A stretch of DNA of 64,000 bases from Desulforhopalus sp. (GCA_030247675.1 JAOTRX010000005.1:338506-402505), one strand, 5' to 3'; shown: positions 8,824 to 17,327, counted from the stretch's first letter. A program made the numbers and translations. The notes: generated by a model from the letters alone, not told the origin.

Positions 8824-8911
8824 TAAAAACAAAGAAAGACCGTATCCCGACAGGATACAGACTTAAACACAGTGCACGGAAGCACGGCTCACTTCGCAGG
8901 GAGGCAATAAA

Positions 8912-9490
8912 ATGATAGATACCAGCAACATAAGCGCATACCAGCCGGCGATCAACACCCCCAGTCGTCAAGCAGGAAATATAGCCACATACCAGCAGAG
9001 CGGTCAGCTCAGGCAACAGGAGAGCTTTAATCTGACGACGGATACGGTCACTCTCTCCTATAGTACGGAATCAGTGTTGACATATGACAGCTCGATGACC
9101 CTGCAAGGCAATCAGGCCGACGGGTTCGATCTGTTGCGCGGCCTGGTAATCAATATCTTGAAGGATCAGGGAATCGACGCCAAATTCGTTGCCGACGATG
9201 CCGAAATCGATCTCAACACCCTAACTTCGGAAGAAGCCCAAGAGTTGGTTGCGGATGACGGGTATTTTGGAGTAGAAAAAACCTCACAACGTATTTTTGA
9301 TCTGGCGGTCGGCATAGCCGGCGGTGATCCCGCAAGGCTCGACGCCATTCGGGCGGGGGTGGAGCAAGGATTCCAGGAAGCGTATGATGCCTTTGGCGGC
9401 TGGCTTCCCGATATATCGTATGACACCTACGATGCAGTTATGAAAAAACTGGATGACTGGGCAGGAGTTGAATCCAGTCAACAAGCGTAA
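8912..9490 (+). CDS. Uncharacterised protein of the flagellar late operon
   Basis: I do not recognise this 192-residue protein with certainty. There is no signal peptide or membrane segment. The first roughly 60 residues are polar and Q/S/T-rich, resembling a secretion-type disordered N-terminus. After that comes an acidic helical domain with 'EEAQELVADDGYFGVEKTSQ', 'AGGDPARLDAIRAGVEQGFQ' and 'SYDTYDAVMKKLDDW'. It resembles DUF5610-type proteins seen near flagellar genes in other bacteria, a weak match from memory. It has a GGAGG ribosome-binding site and is the first gene after a near-perfect sigma-28 promoter, 14 nt before flgM, so a role in late flagellar assembly or regulation is likely. 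Confidence 0.75.
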   Translation: MIDTSNISAYQPAINTPSRQAGNIATYQQSGQLRQQESFNLTTDTVTLSYSTESVLTYDSSMTLQGNQADGFDLLRGLVINILKDQGIDAKFVADDAEIDLNTLTSEEAQELVADDGYFGVEKTSQRIFDLAVGIAGGDPARLDAIRAGVEQGFQEAYDAFGGWLPDISYDTYDAVMKKLDDWAGVESSQQA

Positions 9491-9504
9491 ACACAGGTGA
9501 CGTC

Positions 9505-9792
9505 ATGAGCGTAGAATTTTTTGGAGTCGGCGGTCCGGGACAAATCGGCAGTCTGAAAAAGTCGCAGAATATTAAAGGCGACAAGAAGATTGAAGGTGGG
9601 GGAGAAGACAAAGTACAGTTTTCCTCAGTACTTCAGGATGTTCATCGGGCACAGTCGGCAACGGCCAGTGGCGATGTGGAGCGGGCTGCACGAGTGAAAG
9701 AGTTGCAAGCTCAGATCAAGGATGGCTCATACCAGCCGGATCTGCAAAAAGTCTCCGCCTCATTGTTACAATTCTTAGTTGAGAATAGATAA
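9505..9792 (+). CDS. flgM: Anti-sigma-28 factor FlgM
   Basis: FlgM binds FliA until the hook is complete, then leaves the cell through the flagellar export channel. The 95-residue size fits. The C-terminal FliA-binding part is recognisable as 'RVKELQAQIKDGSYQPDLQK' followed by 'VSASLLQFLVE'. The N-terminus is glycine-, lysine- and glutamate-rich and probably disordered, as needed for export. flgN starts 1 nt after the stop, so flgM and flgN are coupled. Being behind a sigma-28 promoter closes the usual feedback loop. Confidence 0.92.
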   Translation: MSVEFFGVGGPGQIGSLKKSQNIKGDKKIEGGGEDKVQFSSVLQDVHRAQSATASGDVERAARVKELQAQIKDGSYQPDLQKVSASLLQFLVENR

Positions 9793-9793
9793 C

Positions 9794-10147
9794 ATGGAAA
9801 CCAAGACCACACACGACTATCTCGTCCGCCTCCGCGACGTCATTCTTCAGGAAAGAGAGTGCGCCAAGGCTCTTGACATGCAGGGGATGATTGAGGCCAT
9901 GCAAGCGAAGGAAGATATCGTCAAGGTGCTGGCCCACGTCAAGGTTATCGACGAGCAGGACAAACCAATCGCCGCCCAGATCCGCTCAGAAAATCGCCGC
10001 AACGCCTTTCTCTTTAAATCGACTCTCGGATGGATCAGACAAACAATGGAGTTTTTTGGCCAGAAAACCGTGACCTCAACCTATTCTGCCCACGGCTACT
10101 CGGTTGCGTCCCAGGTCAATGGCCGCCTCCTCTCAGGGAGGATCTGA
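9794..10147 (+). CDS. flgN: Flagellar export chaperone FlgN (FlgK/FlgL chaperone)
   Basis: The 117-residue helical protein lies directly between flgM and flgK, the canonical place of FlgN, which keeps FlgK and FlgL soluble and targets them to the export gate. The sequence has the family pattern of a long helix with 'LRDVILQERECAKALDMQGM' and 'MIEAMQAKEDIVKVL', and the C-terminal 'TLGWIRQTMEFFGQ' followed by a 'TYSAHG' segment. I choose ATG 9794 over an in-frame TTG at 9779 because it lies 1 nt after the flgM stop. It ends 1 nt before the flgK start. Confidence 0.85.
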   Translation: METKTTHDYLVRLRDVILQERECAKALDMQGMIEAMQAKEDIVKVLAHVKVIDEQDKPIAAQIRSENRRNAFLFKSTLGWIRQTMEFFGQKTVTSTYSAHGYSVASQVNGRLLSGRI

Positions 10148-10148
10148 A

Positions 10149-11597
10149 ATGGCAGGTCTACTTAATGCACTCAACGCCGGCAAAACCTCTCTTGAAGTCA
10201 ATCAGAAATCGATAGAGATTACCGGCAACAATATCTCCAATGTCAATACCGAAGGGTACTCACGGCAAAAGGCCGAGTTTCAGACCTATCCGGCGATGAA
10301 CTTCGGAAATTTCTTTATCGGCCAGGGAGTGAAAATTTCCAACGTCAGCCGCGATCATGATGTATTCATCGACAAGCAGATCGAACGAAAGGCAAACGAC
10401 TTTGGATACCAAGACGCATTAACCAGGCCTCTTTCAGAACTTGAACGCGTTTTCAACGTCACTGAAGACAATATCTCCACCGATATCGATGTTTTTTTTG
10501 ATTCTCTGCAGGAATTGTCAGCCGACCCGAGCGACCTCGTGCAAAGAAACAATGTCATTCTCCAAGGGGAAGTGCTGTCAACCAGTTTCAATAACGCCAT
10601 TAATGACCTCAACGCCATCACCGGGAATATCAATGATACGCTCCTTTCCAAACTTGATGAGGTAAATTCCCAAATACGGGAAATTGCCGACCTTAATGAA
10701 CGCATTTTCACTATTGAGATTTCCGGTCAATCAGCAAATAGCCCGAGAGACCAGCGGGATGCGGTTGCCAAGGAATTAGCGAAAACCCTTGGTGCACAAA
10801 CCACCGAGGATGCGAATGGCATGTTAGCAGTGACCCTTCCCGGCGGCTTACCGCTGGTGCAAGGCATTCTGCCGATGTCCATCTCCGGCGAGGTGATAGG
10901 ATCGGATCTTACCCTTCAACTCCACGCAGGCGGGGTTACCAGGGATCTCAATGCCCGGAACCTAGGAGGAGCTTTTCAAGGACTAATGAGCGTCCGCGAC
11001 ACCTTAATCCCGGAACTGGCCGGAGAACTGGATAAGCTTGCCTATGAACTGAGCGTACAGGTAAACCTGCAGCATCAGGCCGGCGGAGCACTCGATTCAA
11101 GTACCGGGAATCTGTTATTTAACATGCCGCCCAATTACGTCGCATCTCCTCCCGGCCCGGCACCGACCGCGGCAGAATACGCCGGCGCTGCACGACACAT
11201 CGCTGTCGTTATAACCGATCCGGCAAAGATCGCCGCAGGAGCTGCCCCCGATCCGGGCCCACCACCAGGCATAGTGGCCCCTGGCGACAACAGGAATGCC
11301 CTCATTCTTTCCAACATCGGTGATAATTACTTGATCAATGGCGTCGACAGTTTCACTTCACTTTACGGCAAAATTACCGCAAAAGTTGGTGTTGAAAGCA
11401 ATCAAAATCAATTATCCCTGAAGGGCGCCGAAGACGCCATGAATCAACTGGAGAATTTCCGAGATGGCTTAGTCGGCGTATCCCTTGAGGAAGAGATGAT
11501 CAGTCTCATTCAATACCAGAGAGGCTTTGAATCATCCGCCAAGTTTCTCTCTACAGTCGATGAGATGATGTCGACGATTATAGAGTTACGAAGATAG
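10149..11597 (+). CDS. flgK: Hook-associated protein 1, FlgK
   Basis: FlgK is the first hook-filament junction protein. The 482-residue product begins 'MAGLLNALNAGKTSLEVNQK' and has the rod/hook family motif 'EITGNNISNVNTEGYSRQ'. It ends in the coiled-coil 'ISLIQYQRGFESSAKFLSTV DEMMSTII' region typical of FlgK. ATG 10149 is preferred over an upstream in-frame codon at 10104, because the latter overlaps flgN by 44 nt and GGGAGG sits 7 nt before 10149. A proline- and glycine-rich insert occurs at about residues 325-385 in the surface-exposed middle. It is followed by flgL after 22 nt. Confidence 0.95.
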   Translation: MAGLLNALNAGKTSLEVNQKSIEITGNNISNVNTEGYSRQKAEFQTYPAMNFGNFFIGQGVKISNVSRDHDVFIDKQIERKANDFGYQDALTRPLSELERVFNVTEDNISTDIDVFFDSLQELSADPSDLVQRNNVILQGEVLSTSFNNAINDLNAITGNINDTLLSKLDEVNSQIREIADLNERIFTIEISGQSANSPRDQRDAVAKELAKTLGAQTTEDANGMLAVTLPGGLPLVQGILPMSISGEVIGSDLTLQLHAGGVTRDLNARNLGGAFQGLMSVRDTLIPELAGELDKLAYELSVQVNLQHQAGGALDSSTGNLLFNMPPNYVASPPGPAPTAAEYAGAARHIAVVITDPAKIAAGAAPDPGPPPGIVAPGDNRNALILSNIGDNYLINGVDSFTSLYGKITAKVGVESNQNQLSLKGAEDAMNQLENFRDGLVGVSLEEEMISLIQYQRGFESSAKFLSTVDEMMSTIIELRR

Positions 11598-11619
11598 TCT
11601 TGTTTAAGGATGGTGTATT

Positions 11620-13272
11620 ATGAAAGTTACCGAAAATTCGACCTACCGGTTGATGCAGACCAACCTCGACCGAATCACCAATGACCTTGCGGAACTCCGT
11701 AATCAAGGCGCAACCGGCCTCATCCTTAATAAGCCTTCGGATGATCCCGGTGCTATTCGGCCGGTGCTCACCACCAGATCACAATTAATGCAAAACGACC
11801 GGTATCTCGAAACCATGGGACAGGCCGGCGATAAGATGGCGGCTGCCGACGGTCAACTTGCCCAGGTTGAAAACGTCATGGTCCGGGCTAAAGAAATTAC
11901 CATCAATGCCATCAATGGTGCGCTGAGCACAACCGATCTCGCAACCCTTGCCGATGAAATTGCCCAATTGCGCCAGCAATTGCTTGATTCGGCAAATGCA
12001 GTAGTCGATGGCAAATACATTTTTGCAGGGTACATGGAAGACACCAAACCATTTTCTGAAAACCCTGCATATGATCCGGCTCTATACGATATAAACGATG
12101 TTACTACCTGGCCCTATCTCTATCATGGAGATAACAATCCAACTCGGCTGGAAATAACCCCTGGCGAATTCCTGACAACAAATCTCACCGGCAACGAGCT
12201 GTTTATGGGCATTACCAACGCCATTGCCTCAAACGGATCTACCAATCCCTATCAAGGCGAGTCGATGACCTCTGGGCCGATAAGTGTTGGCACACCGGGC
12301 GACGATATCACCATTACCACCGCTGCCACACCGCCGGTGGTCACTACTATTCCCGGCACGGCCCTTACCGACACCGACAATAATTACGCCGCAAAGGTGG
12401 CCGGTCTTTTCAGCCAGGCCGGGACCGGCCTGATTGGTACGACTAACGCCGCAAGCGTCAATCTCGGGTCCCTGGCATTGAATGATTTCGTCGATACCGA
12501 AGATACCTACAGCCTTGATATTACCGCAGGAGGCGCCGCCGTCTCAGTAACCCTGGATGGCCCTTCCGGCAACTATGACTTTACCCTGGCGGGCATGGCT
12601 TCGGCCCTTGCCAATACTGCTGGTGTAACCAATCTCACCCAGACAAGCGGCACCCTGTCGAACGGCGTTTCCTACGATATTTCAAGCGGCGCCCTGGTGC
12701 TTACCGGTCCGGCCAACGGCTCGGAGATCGAACTCAACGAAACAATCACCGACGGCGTTGTCACCGCGACCCTGCCGACCGGCGGAATTTCCGGTGGCGA
12801 CCAAACCGCCTACGGCACAATTAATGTTGCCCCCAACTCGTCAACCGGCGTGACCCTGTCCGGAACGGGACTCGCTGATGTTGGGCTGACCGCCGATACC
12901 CTGAATGGCGCTTCCGGCAGGATTGACCTCTTTACCATTCTGACACGCACAGAAGAGGCAATCCGGGCCGGCAATTTCAGTGATATCAACGGCCCTGGTG
13001 GATCTTTGGCGGTCCAGCTTGAAAACCTGGAGATAGGTGCAAATCAAAACCGGACCCTGCGCAGTTCTCTGGGTGCCAGAGCTACCCGTGTGGAGTCGGC
13101 ACTCCTGCAGCGCGAAGATGCCCAAATAGACCTCAAACAAATCCTTTCACGCTACCAGGATGCGGATATCATCAAGGTGTATAACGATATTATCCAAAAA
13201 GAAAACGCCTTTGAGGCCGCCCTCAATGTTACCGGAAGAGTCTCTAGGATTTCGATTCTTGATTATTTTTAA
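11620..13272 (+). CDS. flgL: Hook-associated protein 3, FlgL, with enlarged central region
   Basis: FlgL joins FlgK to the filament. The flagellin-like N-terminus ('STYRLMQTNLDRITNDLAEL', then 'LNKPSDDPGAIRPVL') and C-terminus ('RTLRSSLGARATRVESALLQ', then 'ILDYF') are clear. At 550 residues it is longer than most FlgL proteins (roughly 300-400). The excess is a Thr/Gly/Ala-rich central region (about residues 215-430) that looks like surface-exposed beta domains. A match to filament-associated adhesive domains is possible but not shown. It has no detectable frameshift. Confidence 0.92.
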   Translation: MKVTENSTYRLMQTNLDRITNDLAELRNQGATGLILNKPSDDPGAIRPVLTTRSQLMQNDRYLETMGQAGDKMAAADGQLAQVENVMVRAKEITINAINGALSTTDLATLADEIAQLRQQLLDSANAVVDGKYIFAGYMEDTKPFSENPAYDPALYDINDVTTWPYLYHGDNNPTRLEITPGEFLTTNLTGNELFMGITNAIASNGSTNPYQGESMTSGPISVGTPGDDITITTAATPPVVTTIPGTALTDTDNNYAAKVAGLFSQAGTGLIGTTNAASVNLGSLALNDFVDTEDTYSLDITAGGAAVSVTLDGPSGNYDFTLAGMASALANTAGVTNLTQTSGTLSNGVSYDISSGALVLTGPANGSEIELNETITDGVVTATLPTGGISGGDQTAYGTINVAPNSSTGVTLSGTGLADVGLTADTLNGASGRIDLFTILTRTEEAIRAGNFSDINGPGGSLAVQLENLEIGANQNRTLRSSLGARATRVESALLQREDAQIDLKQILSRYQDADIIKVYNDIIQKENAFEAALNVTGRVSRISILDYF

Positions 13273-13470
13273 ACATCGATTACTATCGCTTGGTGAAAGG
13301 CAGTGCACAGCACTGTTCATCAGCATGAGGAATGGAGAGAGAATACCTCCTGAAATTTCCTTTTTTTCGTGATTGAATGGACTCGGGCGAGGCGTTAAAT
13401 ACCGTCGTCTGTATTCCGGCAAACAACTCGCAACTTCCAGGCGGAACAAGCCGTCATTACGGTGTCAAAT

Positions 13471-13713
13471 ATGCTGGTTCTTACCAGGAAACTCGGTGAA
13501 GGTATTGTTATCGGCGACGATGTGACAGTCACCATTGTTGAAATGAAGGGGGGCAATGTTCGAATAGGTATTGAAGCCCCGCAAGACATGAAAATCTATC
13601 GTCAGGAAGTTTTTGACCGGATTGCCCTGGAAAACAAAGACGCCAGCCAATGGGACATGCATGATCTCGACAGGATCAGCGATAACCTCATCGTACGAAA
13701 AGTGAAAAAATGA
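13471..13713 (+). CDS. csrA: Carbon storage regulator CsrA
   Basis: CsrA is a small RNA-binding translational repressor. In many flagellated bacteria it blocks flagellin translation. The 80-residue sequence from ATG 13471 starts 'MLVLTRKLGEGIVIGDDVTV' and continues 'EMKGGNVRIGIEAPQDMKIY', the complete family core. An in-frame GTG at 13462 would only add three residues. No strong ribosome-binding site is visible. The 198-nt leader holds GGA motifs (for example AGGAATGGAGAG at about 13328-13339), which could be CsrA sites for autoregulation (inference). csrA overlaps fliW by 4 nt. Confidence 0.95.
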   Translation: MLVLTRKLGEGIVIGDDVTVTIVEMKGGNVRIGIEAPQDMKIYRQEVFDRIALENKDASQWDMHDLDRISDNLIVRKVKK

Positions 13714-14129
13714 AAAAGATTGTTACTCGCTTTGGGGAAGTGGAATACGATCCGGAAAATCTCCTCCATTTTCCGGCTGGATTGATCGGTTTGCCGAATC
13801 TCCGCCACTTTATCGTCATGCCCAACAAGAAAGAAGGCCCACTTTTTTGGATCCAGAGCGTTGATGACCCGGACATAGCCTTTGTGCTGACCGATCCGAC
13901 AAACTTTTTTCTCGACTATCTTGTTGAACCGGATCCTTCCGAGCGTCAGAGCTTACATATGGAGGAAGGTGATGAATATTTTGCGCTCAGTGTCGTAACC
14001 GTTCCACCAGACCAAAAGATCACCCTGAATCTCGCCGCCCCGATACTCTTTGCGCCCAAATCCAATAGAGCTATTCAGGTGATTTTACAGGGTTCCACGT
14101 ATTCTTCCCGGACTCCCCTTCCCAAATAA
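13710..14129 (+). CDS. fliW: Flagellar assembly factor FliW, CsrA antagonist
   Basis: FliW binds CsrA and also binds flagellin, so CsrA is freed when unexported flagellin accumulates (established in Bacillus and Campylobacter). The 139-residue product has the family signature 'FGEVEYDPENLLHFPAGLIG' and 'LFWIQSVDDPDIAFVLTDP'. Its ATG overlaps the csrA stop (ATGA), which supports one-to-one co-expression with its partner. The flagellin gene is about 3.3 kb away on the other strand. Confidence 0.95.
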   Translation: MKKIVTRFGEVEYDPENLLHFPAGLIGLPNLRHFIVMPNKKEGPLFWIQSVDDPDIAFVLTDPTNFFLDYLVEPDPSERQSLHMEEGDEYFALSVVTVPPDQKITLNLAAPILFAPKSNRAIQVILQGSTYSSRTPLPK

Positions 14130-14180
14130 TACATGGGCGAGAGAAAGCCCTTCGTTGAGAGTCTTCCGATCAGAATACGT

Positions 14181-14204
14181 AACAGCTAGGCTTAGCTGTT
14201 AATT
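14181..14204 (+). terminator. Probable intrinsic terminator after csrA-fliW
   Basis: AACAGCTA (14181-14188), loop GGCT and TAGCTGTT (14193-14200) form an 8-bp stem followed by AATTTT. It lies between the convergent fliW and the minus-strand gene at 14192 and overlaps that gene's stop codon. The stem is AT-rich, so strength is uncertain. Confidence 0.45.
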
Positions 14205-14509
14205 TTGGACTTGTATTGAAGAATTACTGCGTGGAGAGAATCACAGGCGAGAACTGACTTGTCGAGGGCTCTCTGGAACTCACCGATATAAAAGGTGTCT
14301 AGCACCCCCCGCCCGACAAAATCCATAATTGCGAAGAACTGTTCTTTATCTTCGCTCAGCTTCTCCTGCATGGTGCTGAGCTGTTGACAACGCAACCGCA
14401 CATCACTTGGGGTCAGAGTAGGAATTTCCTTCACCAGGTTCGTTGCAGTGAGAGTCAACATACTGAGTTGCTCTATAGTATCGTTAAAATACCATTCAAC
14501 GGAATGCAT
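14192..14509 (-). CDS. Small helical protein of the fliS operon, possible flagellar chaperone
   Basis: The 105-residue product is predicted all-helical from its sequence: 'DTIEQLSMLTLTATNLVKEI', then 'RCQQLSTMQEKLSEDKEQFF', then 'EFQRALDKSVLACDSLHAVI'. I do not recognise a family. It is the last gene of the minus-strand flagellin-flaG-fliD-fliS series. Position and size match where FliT (the FliD chaperone) often lies, so it may be a FliT analogue, but no FliT signature can be claimed. It starts 50 nt after the preceding gene. Confidence 0.7.
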   Translation of the reverse strand: MHSVEWYFNDTIEQLSMLTLTATNLVKEIPTLTPSDVRLRCQQLSTMQEKLSEDKEQFFAIMDFVGRGVLDTFYIGEFQRALDKSVLACDSLHAVILQYKSKINS

Positions 14510-14559
14510 CTGCTGCTCCTTCCCTGGAGACTTATCGGAGGTTATTCCCGGAAAATTCT

Positions 14560-14982
14560 TCAGGATGTGCTATCAACTATCCTGCCGGCACTGGCTTGCT
14601 GTGATTTGTACCCGTAATGGGCAGTCTTGCCAAGGCGCAGGGCACCCAGTTCATGGGCAAGAAGGGATTTTATCCCCATCGCCTTCTTCTGAACATTGCT
14701 GTTCAAACGAAGAATCTCCGCAATAACTTTTTCTCGTTCAACCATGAGTGGCTGAATGATAGTAGACTCCGCTGATTCCTTGTCAAAATGTGCGAGAAAT
14801 GTTTTATCGGCATCAACGGCTTGAATCTGGAGCGTACCGAGTATCTCTGTCATGCTTTGCAGCCGGGTATCGGAGGCAATCCCAATTTCCCGGTCCATTT
14901 CCACAAGAAAACCAAGAATATTTTGGTAGTTACGAATAGAGGTAGCAAGCGCCGAGGCAAGTGCCTGAGTATCAGCGGGCAT
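14560..14982 (-). CDS. FlgN-like flagellar chaperone candidate downstream of fliS
   Basis: From ATG 14982 the product is 140 residues. An upstream in-frame codon (15063) would overlap fliS by 71 nt, and TGAGG precedes 14982 at a good distance. It is helical throughout, with 'LATSIRNYQNILGFLVEMDR', 'QSMTEILGTLQIQAVDADK' and 'MVEREKVIAEILRLN'. The C-terminal 'GALRLGKTAHYGYKSQ' pattern resembles the tail of FlgN-family chaperones. A separate flgN is at 9794, so this would be a second one, perhaps for FliD. It starts 10 nt after fliS. Confidence 0.7.
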   Translation of the reverse strand: MPADTQALASALATSIRNYQNILGFLVEMDREIGIASDTRLQSMTEILGTLQIQAVDADKTFLAHFDKESAESTIIQPLMVEREKVIAEILRLNSNVQKKAMGIKSLLAHELGALRLGKTAHYGYKSQQASAGRIVDSTS

Positions 14983-14992
14983 CACTGTTGCC

Positions 14993-15463
14993 TCAGCGGG
15001 ATATCGACAAAGGTGCATAGTTTGCCGGAACTCCAGACCGGTAATGTTCTGCTGCCTGCTCAATCATTTTTTCCGCCGGCACAACCTGTTGTTTATTGAG
15101 CTCCACAGCCTCTCCCCAGGTTGCGCGCAAATCCACAAGCAATTTCTCAACCGCCTGTAACTTCTCAACATCTTTCTGAAGATTGGCAAGAGTGAGTTCG
15201 CGAATCATGAAACTGTAGAGTGCATCCAAATTCTCGGCGATTTCCCCACCAATGTCGTGATTAAGAGAATTTGCGAATTCGGTGATAATCGCCATGGATT
15301 TTTTGATACCAAGGTGCACGGCTTTCATGTCATCTTTTTCAATGCCTTGAATAGCCTGCCGAGTAAAACGTATCGCGCCATCGTAGAGCATCAGGAGGAT
15401 CTGCTCAGGAGATGCAGTTAATATATGATTATTCTGATATTGATTAATAGAGTATGGATTCAT
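14993..15463 (-). CDS. fliS: Flagellin chaperone FliS
   Basis: FliS binds the flagellin C-terminus, prevents premature polymerisation and aids export. The 156-residue sequence contains the family landmarks 'NQYQNNHILTASPEQILLML', 'YDGAIRFTRQA' and 'IGGEIAENLDALYSFMIREL'. It follows fliD after 2 nt and precedes the FlgN-like gene by 10 nt on the minus strand. It is somewhat longer than typical (about 130) because of a C-terminal tail. Confidence 0.93.
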   Translation of the reverse strand: MNPYSINQYQNNHILTASPEQILLMLYDGAIRFTRQAIQGIEKDDMKAVHLGIKKSMAIITEFANSLNHDIGGEIAENLDALYSFMIRELTLANLQKDVEKLQAVEKLLVDLRATWGEAVELNKQQVVPAEKMIEQAAEHYRSGVPANYAPLSISR

Positions 15464-15465
15464 AG

Positions 15466-16908
15466 CTATTTTCCTGTACTGAGATTTGACAGCATATCCA
15501 TCTGCTGGGTCAGATACGAGCTCTGGGAATTAAGGCTGCTCACCAGCAGCTCCATGGCATTGAACTGTGCCCGGATACGAGCCTCAATTTTCTCCATCAT
15601 CGGTTCCTTCTGAGCTATCTGCAAATCAAGATTTTCTACTACACTGTCGTATCGATCTCGTTTCGTGGCATACATACCCTCAGTTGAGGAGGTTATCTCC
15701 AGCAGTTGGGTATTGAATTTTTTCATAACTCCGTCAATCGCTTCCTCACCAGCCAACAGCTTCACGACATCGTCGAACTTTGATTGCAGAGCTGTCTCTA
15801 ACTTAGCGCTATTTTGCAGGAGTGTCCCGTCTGCCTGGGTGGAAAGCCCTATTTCACTGAGAATTTGCAGAGTACCACTCCCAGCAACTGCCTCGCTGAG
15901 GGTTGACTGAAGTTTGCGTTTAACATCATTGACCGTCGCATCCCCTCGCAGATAATCGGCCAGGGAGTCTTCTTTGGTATCTGTGTCACTTGTTGTATCA
16001 GTCGTATCATCAGCAGTTTCGGTCTTTACTTCATAACCGGAGGCTATCCACTCCATAACGGCATTGTAACTTGATACAAAAGTCGAAATTTTTTCCTTGA
16101 GTGCCTCAGTATCCGCAACGACATTCAGGTTGGTAGTCGCGTATACCGGGGGATCGTCACCTGTGGCCGGGGTTATAATCTCACTTACTTTGTTAAGATT
16201 GAGTGTCACTCCGGAGATCACCCCAGTGAGGGTATTGCTGTTGCTGACCACCTCGATACCATCAATATAGGCTATAGCCTTCTGAGCAGGACGAACTGTT
16301 TCATCCAGATCGATGGCGGCGTTTTGAGCATTGCGTAAATCATAGGTAAGATTAAAGCTTGTAGCAGCATCCTTGCCGGTAAGGACCAGATGGTAATTTC
16401 CACCGTCCTTGCCATCATTGATAATTGAGGCGGTGACCCCGGTCTTATCTGTAAGCGAGTTGATCGAGGCAGCCAACCCCTGGAGAGAGTTATTGCTGCT
16501 GTCTACCACCACCGCCAAATCACCTATTGCAAAGTATCCAGTGCCGAGTACTGCGGCAGAGTCGGAATCGAAACCAGAAGTGACGGTTTTTTGAACCTGG
16601 GCGAGTTGCGTCACGGCGACATTATAGCTGCCAATACCAGCACCGTTGGAAGTCCCGCTGATTGCTTCCTCGGAACTTAACTGAACCTTGGTAGTCCTCA
16701 CTCTGCTGGTGACACTTAAATCACGCGCCGCATCGCGAAGACTGCCAAGCTTGCTGTTCAGTTGTGCGTAGGCTTTAAGGCGGATGGATTCACTTTCTTT
16801 TTTCGCCTCAAGCCGGTCAATCGGCTTTCGCTCAATCGCCATCAAACTCTTGACGAGATCTTCTGTGGGCAGACCTGTGGCAAGGCCACCAAAACTTATC
16901 TCTGCCAT
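15466..16908 (-). CDS. fliD: Flagellar filament cap protein FliD
   Basis: FliD caps the filament and promotes flagellin insertion. The 480-residue product begins with 'ISFGGLATGLPTEDLVKSLM' and has the N-terminal coiled-coil segment. The C-terminus has 'RDRYDSVVENLDLQIAQKEP', then 'MEKIEARIRAQFNAMELLVS', then 'SQSSYLTQQMDML', the FliD signature. A Thr/Asp-rich linker (about residues 295-312) lies in the middle. It has a GAGGAG ribosome-binding site, follows flaG by 59 nt and precedes fliS by 2 nt. Confidence 0.95.
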   Translation of the reverse strand: MAEISFGGLATGLPTEDLVKSLMAIERKPIDRLEAKKESESIRLKAYAQLNSKLGSLRDAARDLSVTSRVRTTKVQLSSEEAISGTSNGAGIGSYNVAVTQLAQVQKTVTSGFDSDSAAVLGTGYFAIGDLAVVVDSSNNSLQGLAASINSLTDKTGVTASIINDGKDGGNYHLVLTGKDAATSFNLTYDLRNAQNAAIDLDETVRPAQKAIAYIDGIEVVSNSNTLTGVISGVTLNLNKVSEIITPATGDDPPVYATTNLNVVADTEALKEKISTFVSSYNAVMEWIASGYEVKTETADDTTDTTSDTDTKEDSLADYLRGDATVNDVKRKLQSTLSEAVAGSGTLQILSEIGLSTQADGTLLQNSAKLETALQSKFDDVVKLLAGEEAIDGVMKKFNTQLLEITSSTEGMYATKRDRYDSVVENLDLQIAQKEPMMEKIEARIRAQFNAMELLVSSLNSQSSYLTQQMDMLSNLSTGK

Positions 16909-16967
16909 ATCCTACTCCTCGGCTGATTGTGGTGACTAACGTATTGTAATTCGAAACTTAAATTGAT

Positions 16968-17327
16968 TCAGCGAACGGTGTCGACGATCTGCCCGCGCAA
17001 TTCAGCCAAACTGGCTCTCACCCCAAGAATTTCTTCGGCGGGAACCTGGCGGATAACCTCGTCCGTTTGTGAATCGACAATTTTTACAACCAGCTCATCA
17101 AACTCCTGGCTTTTTTCAAAGCGCACGGAGTACAAACCATCCTCGGTGATGGACTTTATCTGGTTGAGCAATTCTTCCGGCTGGATATTCTTCTTGGTGG
17201 ATGAACCACCAGATTCCAGCTCTGGTTGACCTTTTTTTAACTGTTTGCGACCGGCATCAACATATTCAGCCGCTTTTGGCAGCTGCTGCGTCGGAGTGCC
17301 CGTGGTGTTAATGGCTTCAACTTGCAT
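16968..17327 (-). CDS. flaG: FlaG family flagellar protein
   Basis: The 119-residue protein has a disordered N-terminal half and a C-terminal FlaG domain: 'GLYSVRFEKSQEFDELVVKI', then 'VDSQTDEVIRQVPAEEIL'. FlaG proteins affect filament length in several bacteria. The mechanism is not settled. It lies between flagellin and fliD, the usual place, with AAGGAGA before the ATG. Confidence 0.9.
   Translation of the reverse strand: MQVEAINTTGTPTQQLPKAAEYVDAGRKQLKKGQPELESGGSSTKKNIQPEELLNQIKSITEDGLYSVRFEKSQEFDELVVKIVDSQTDEVIRQVPAEEILGVRASLAELRGQIVDTVR

Noticed and set aside
14984..15063. Longer N-terminus for the FlgN-like gene reaching 15063
   Set aside because: It would overlap fliS heavily; an ATG at 14982 with a TGAGG site gives a normal 10-nt gap.
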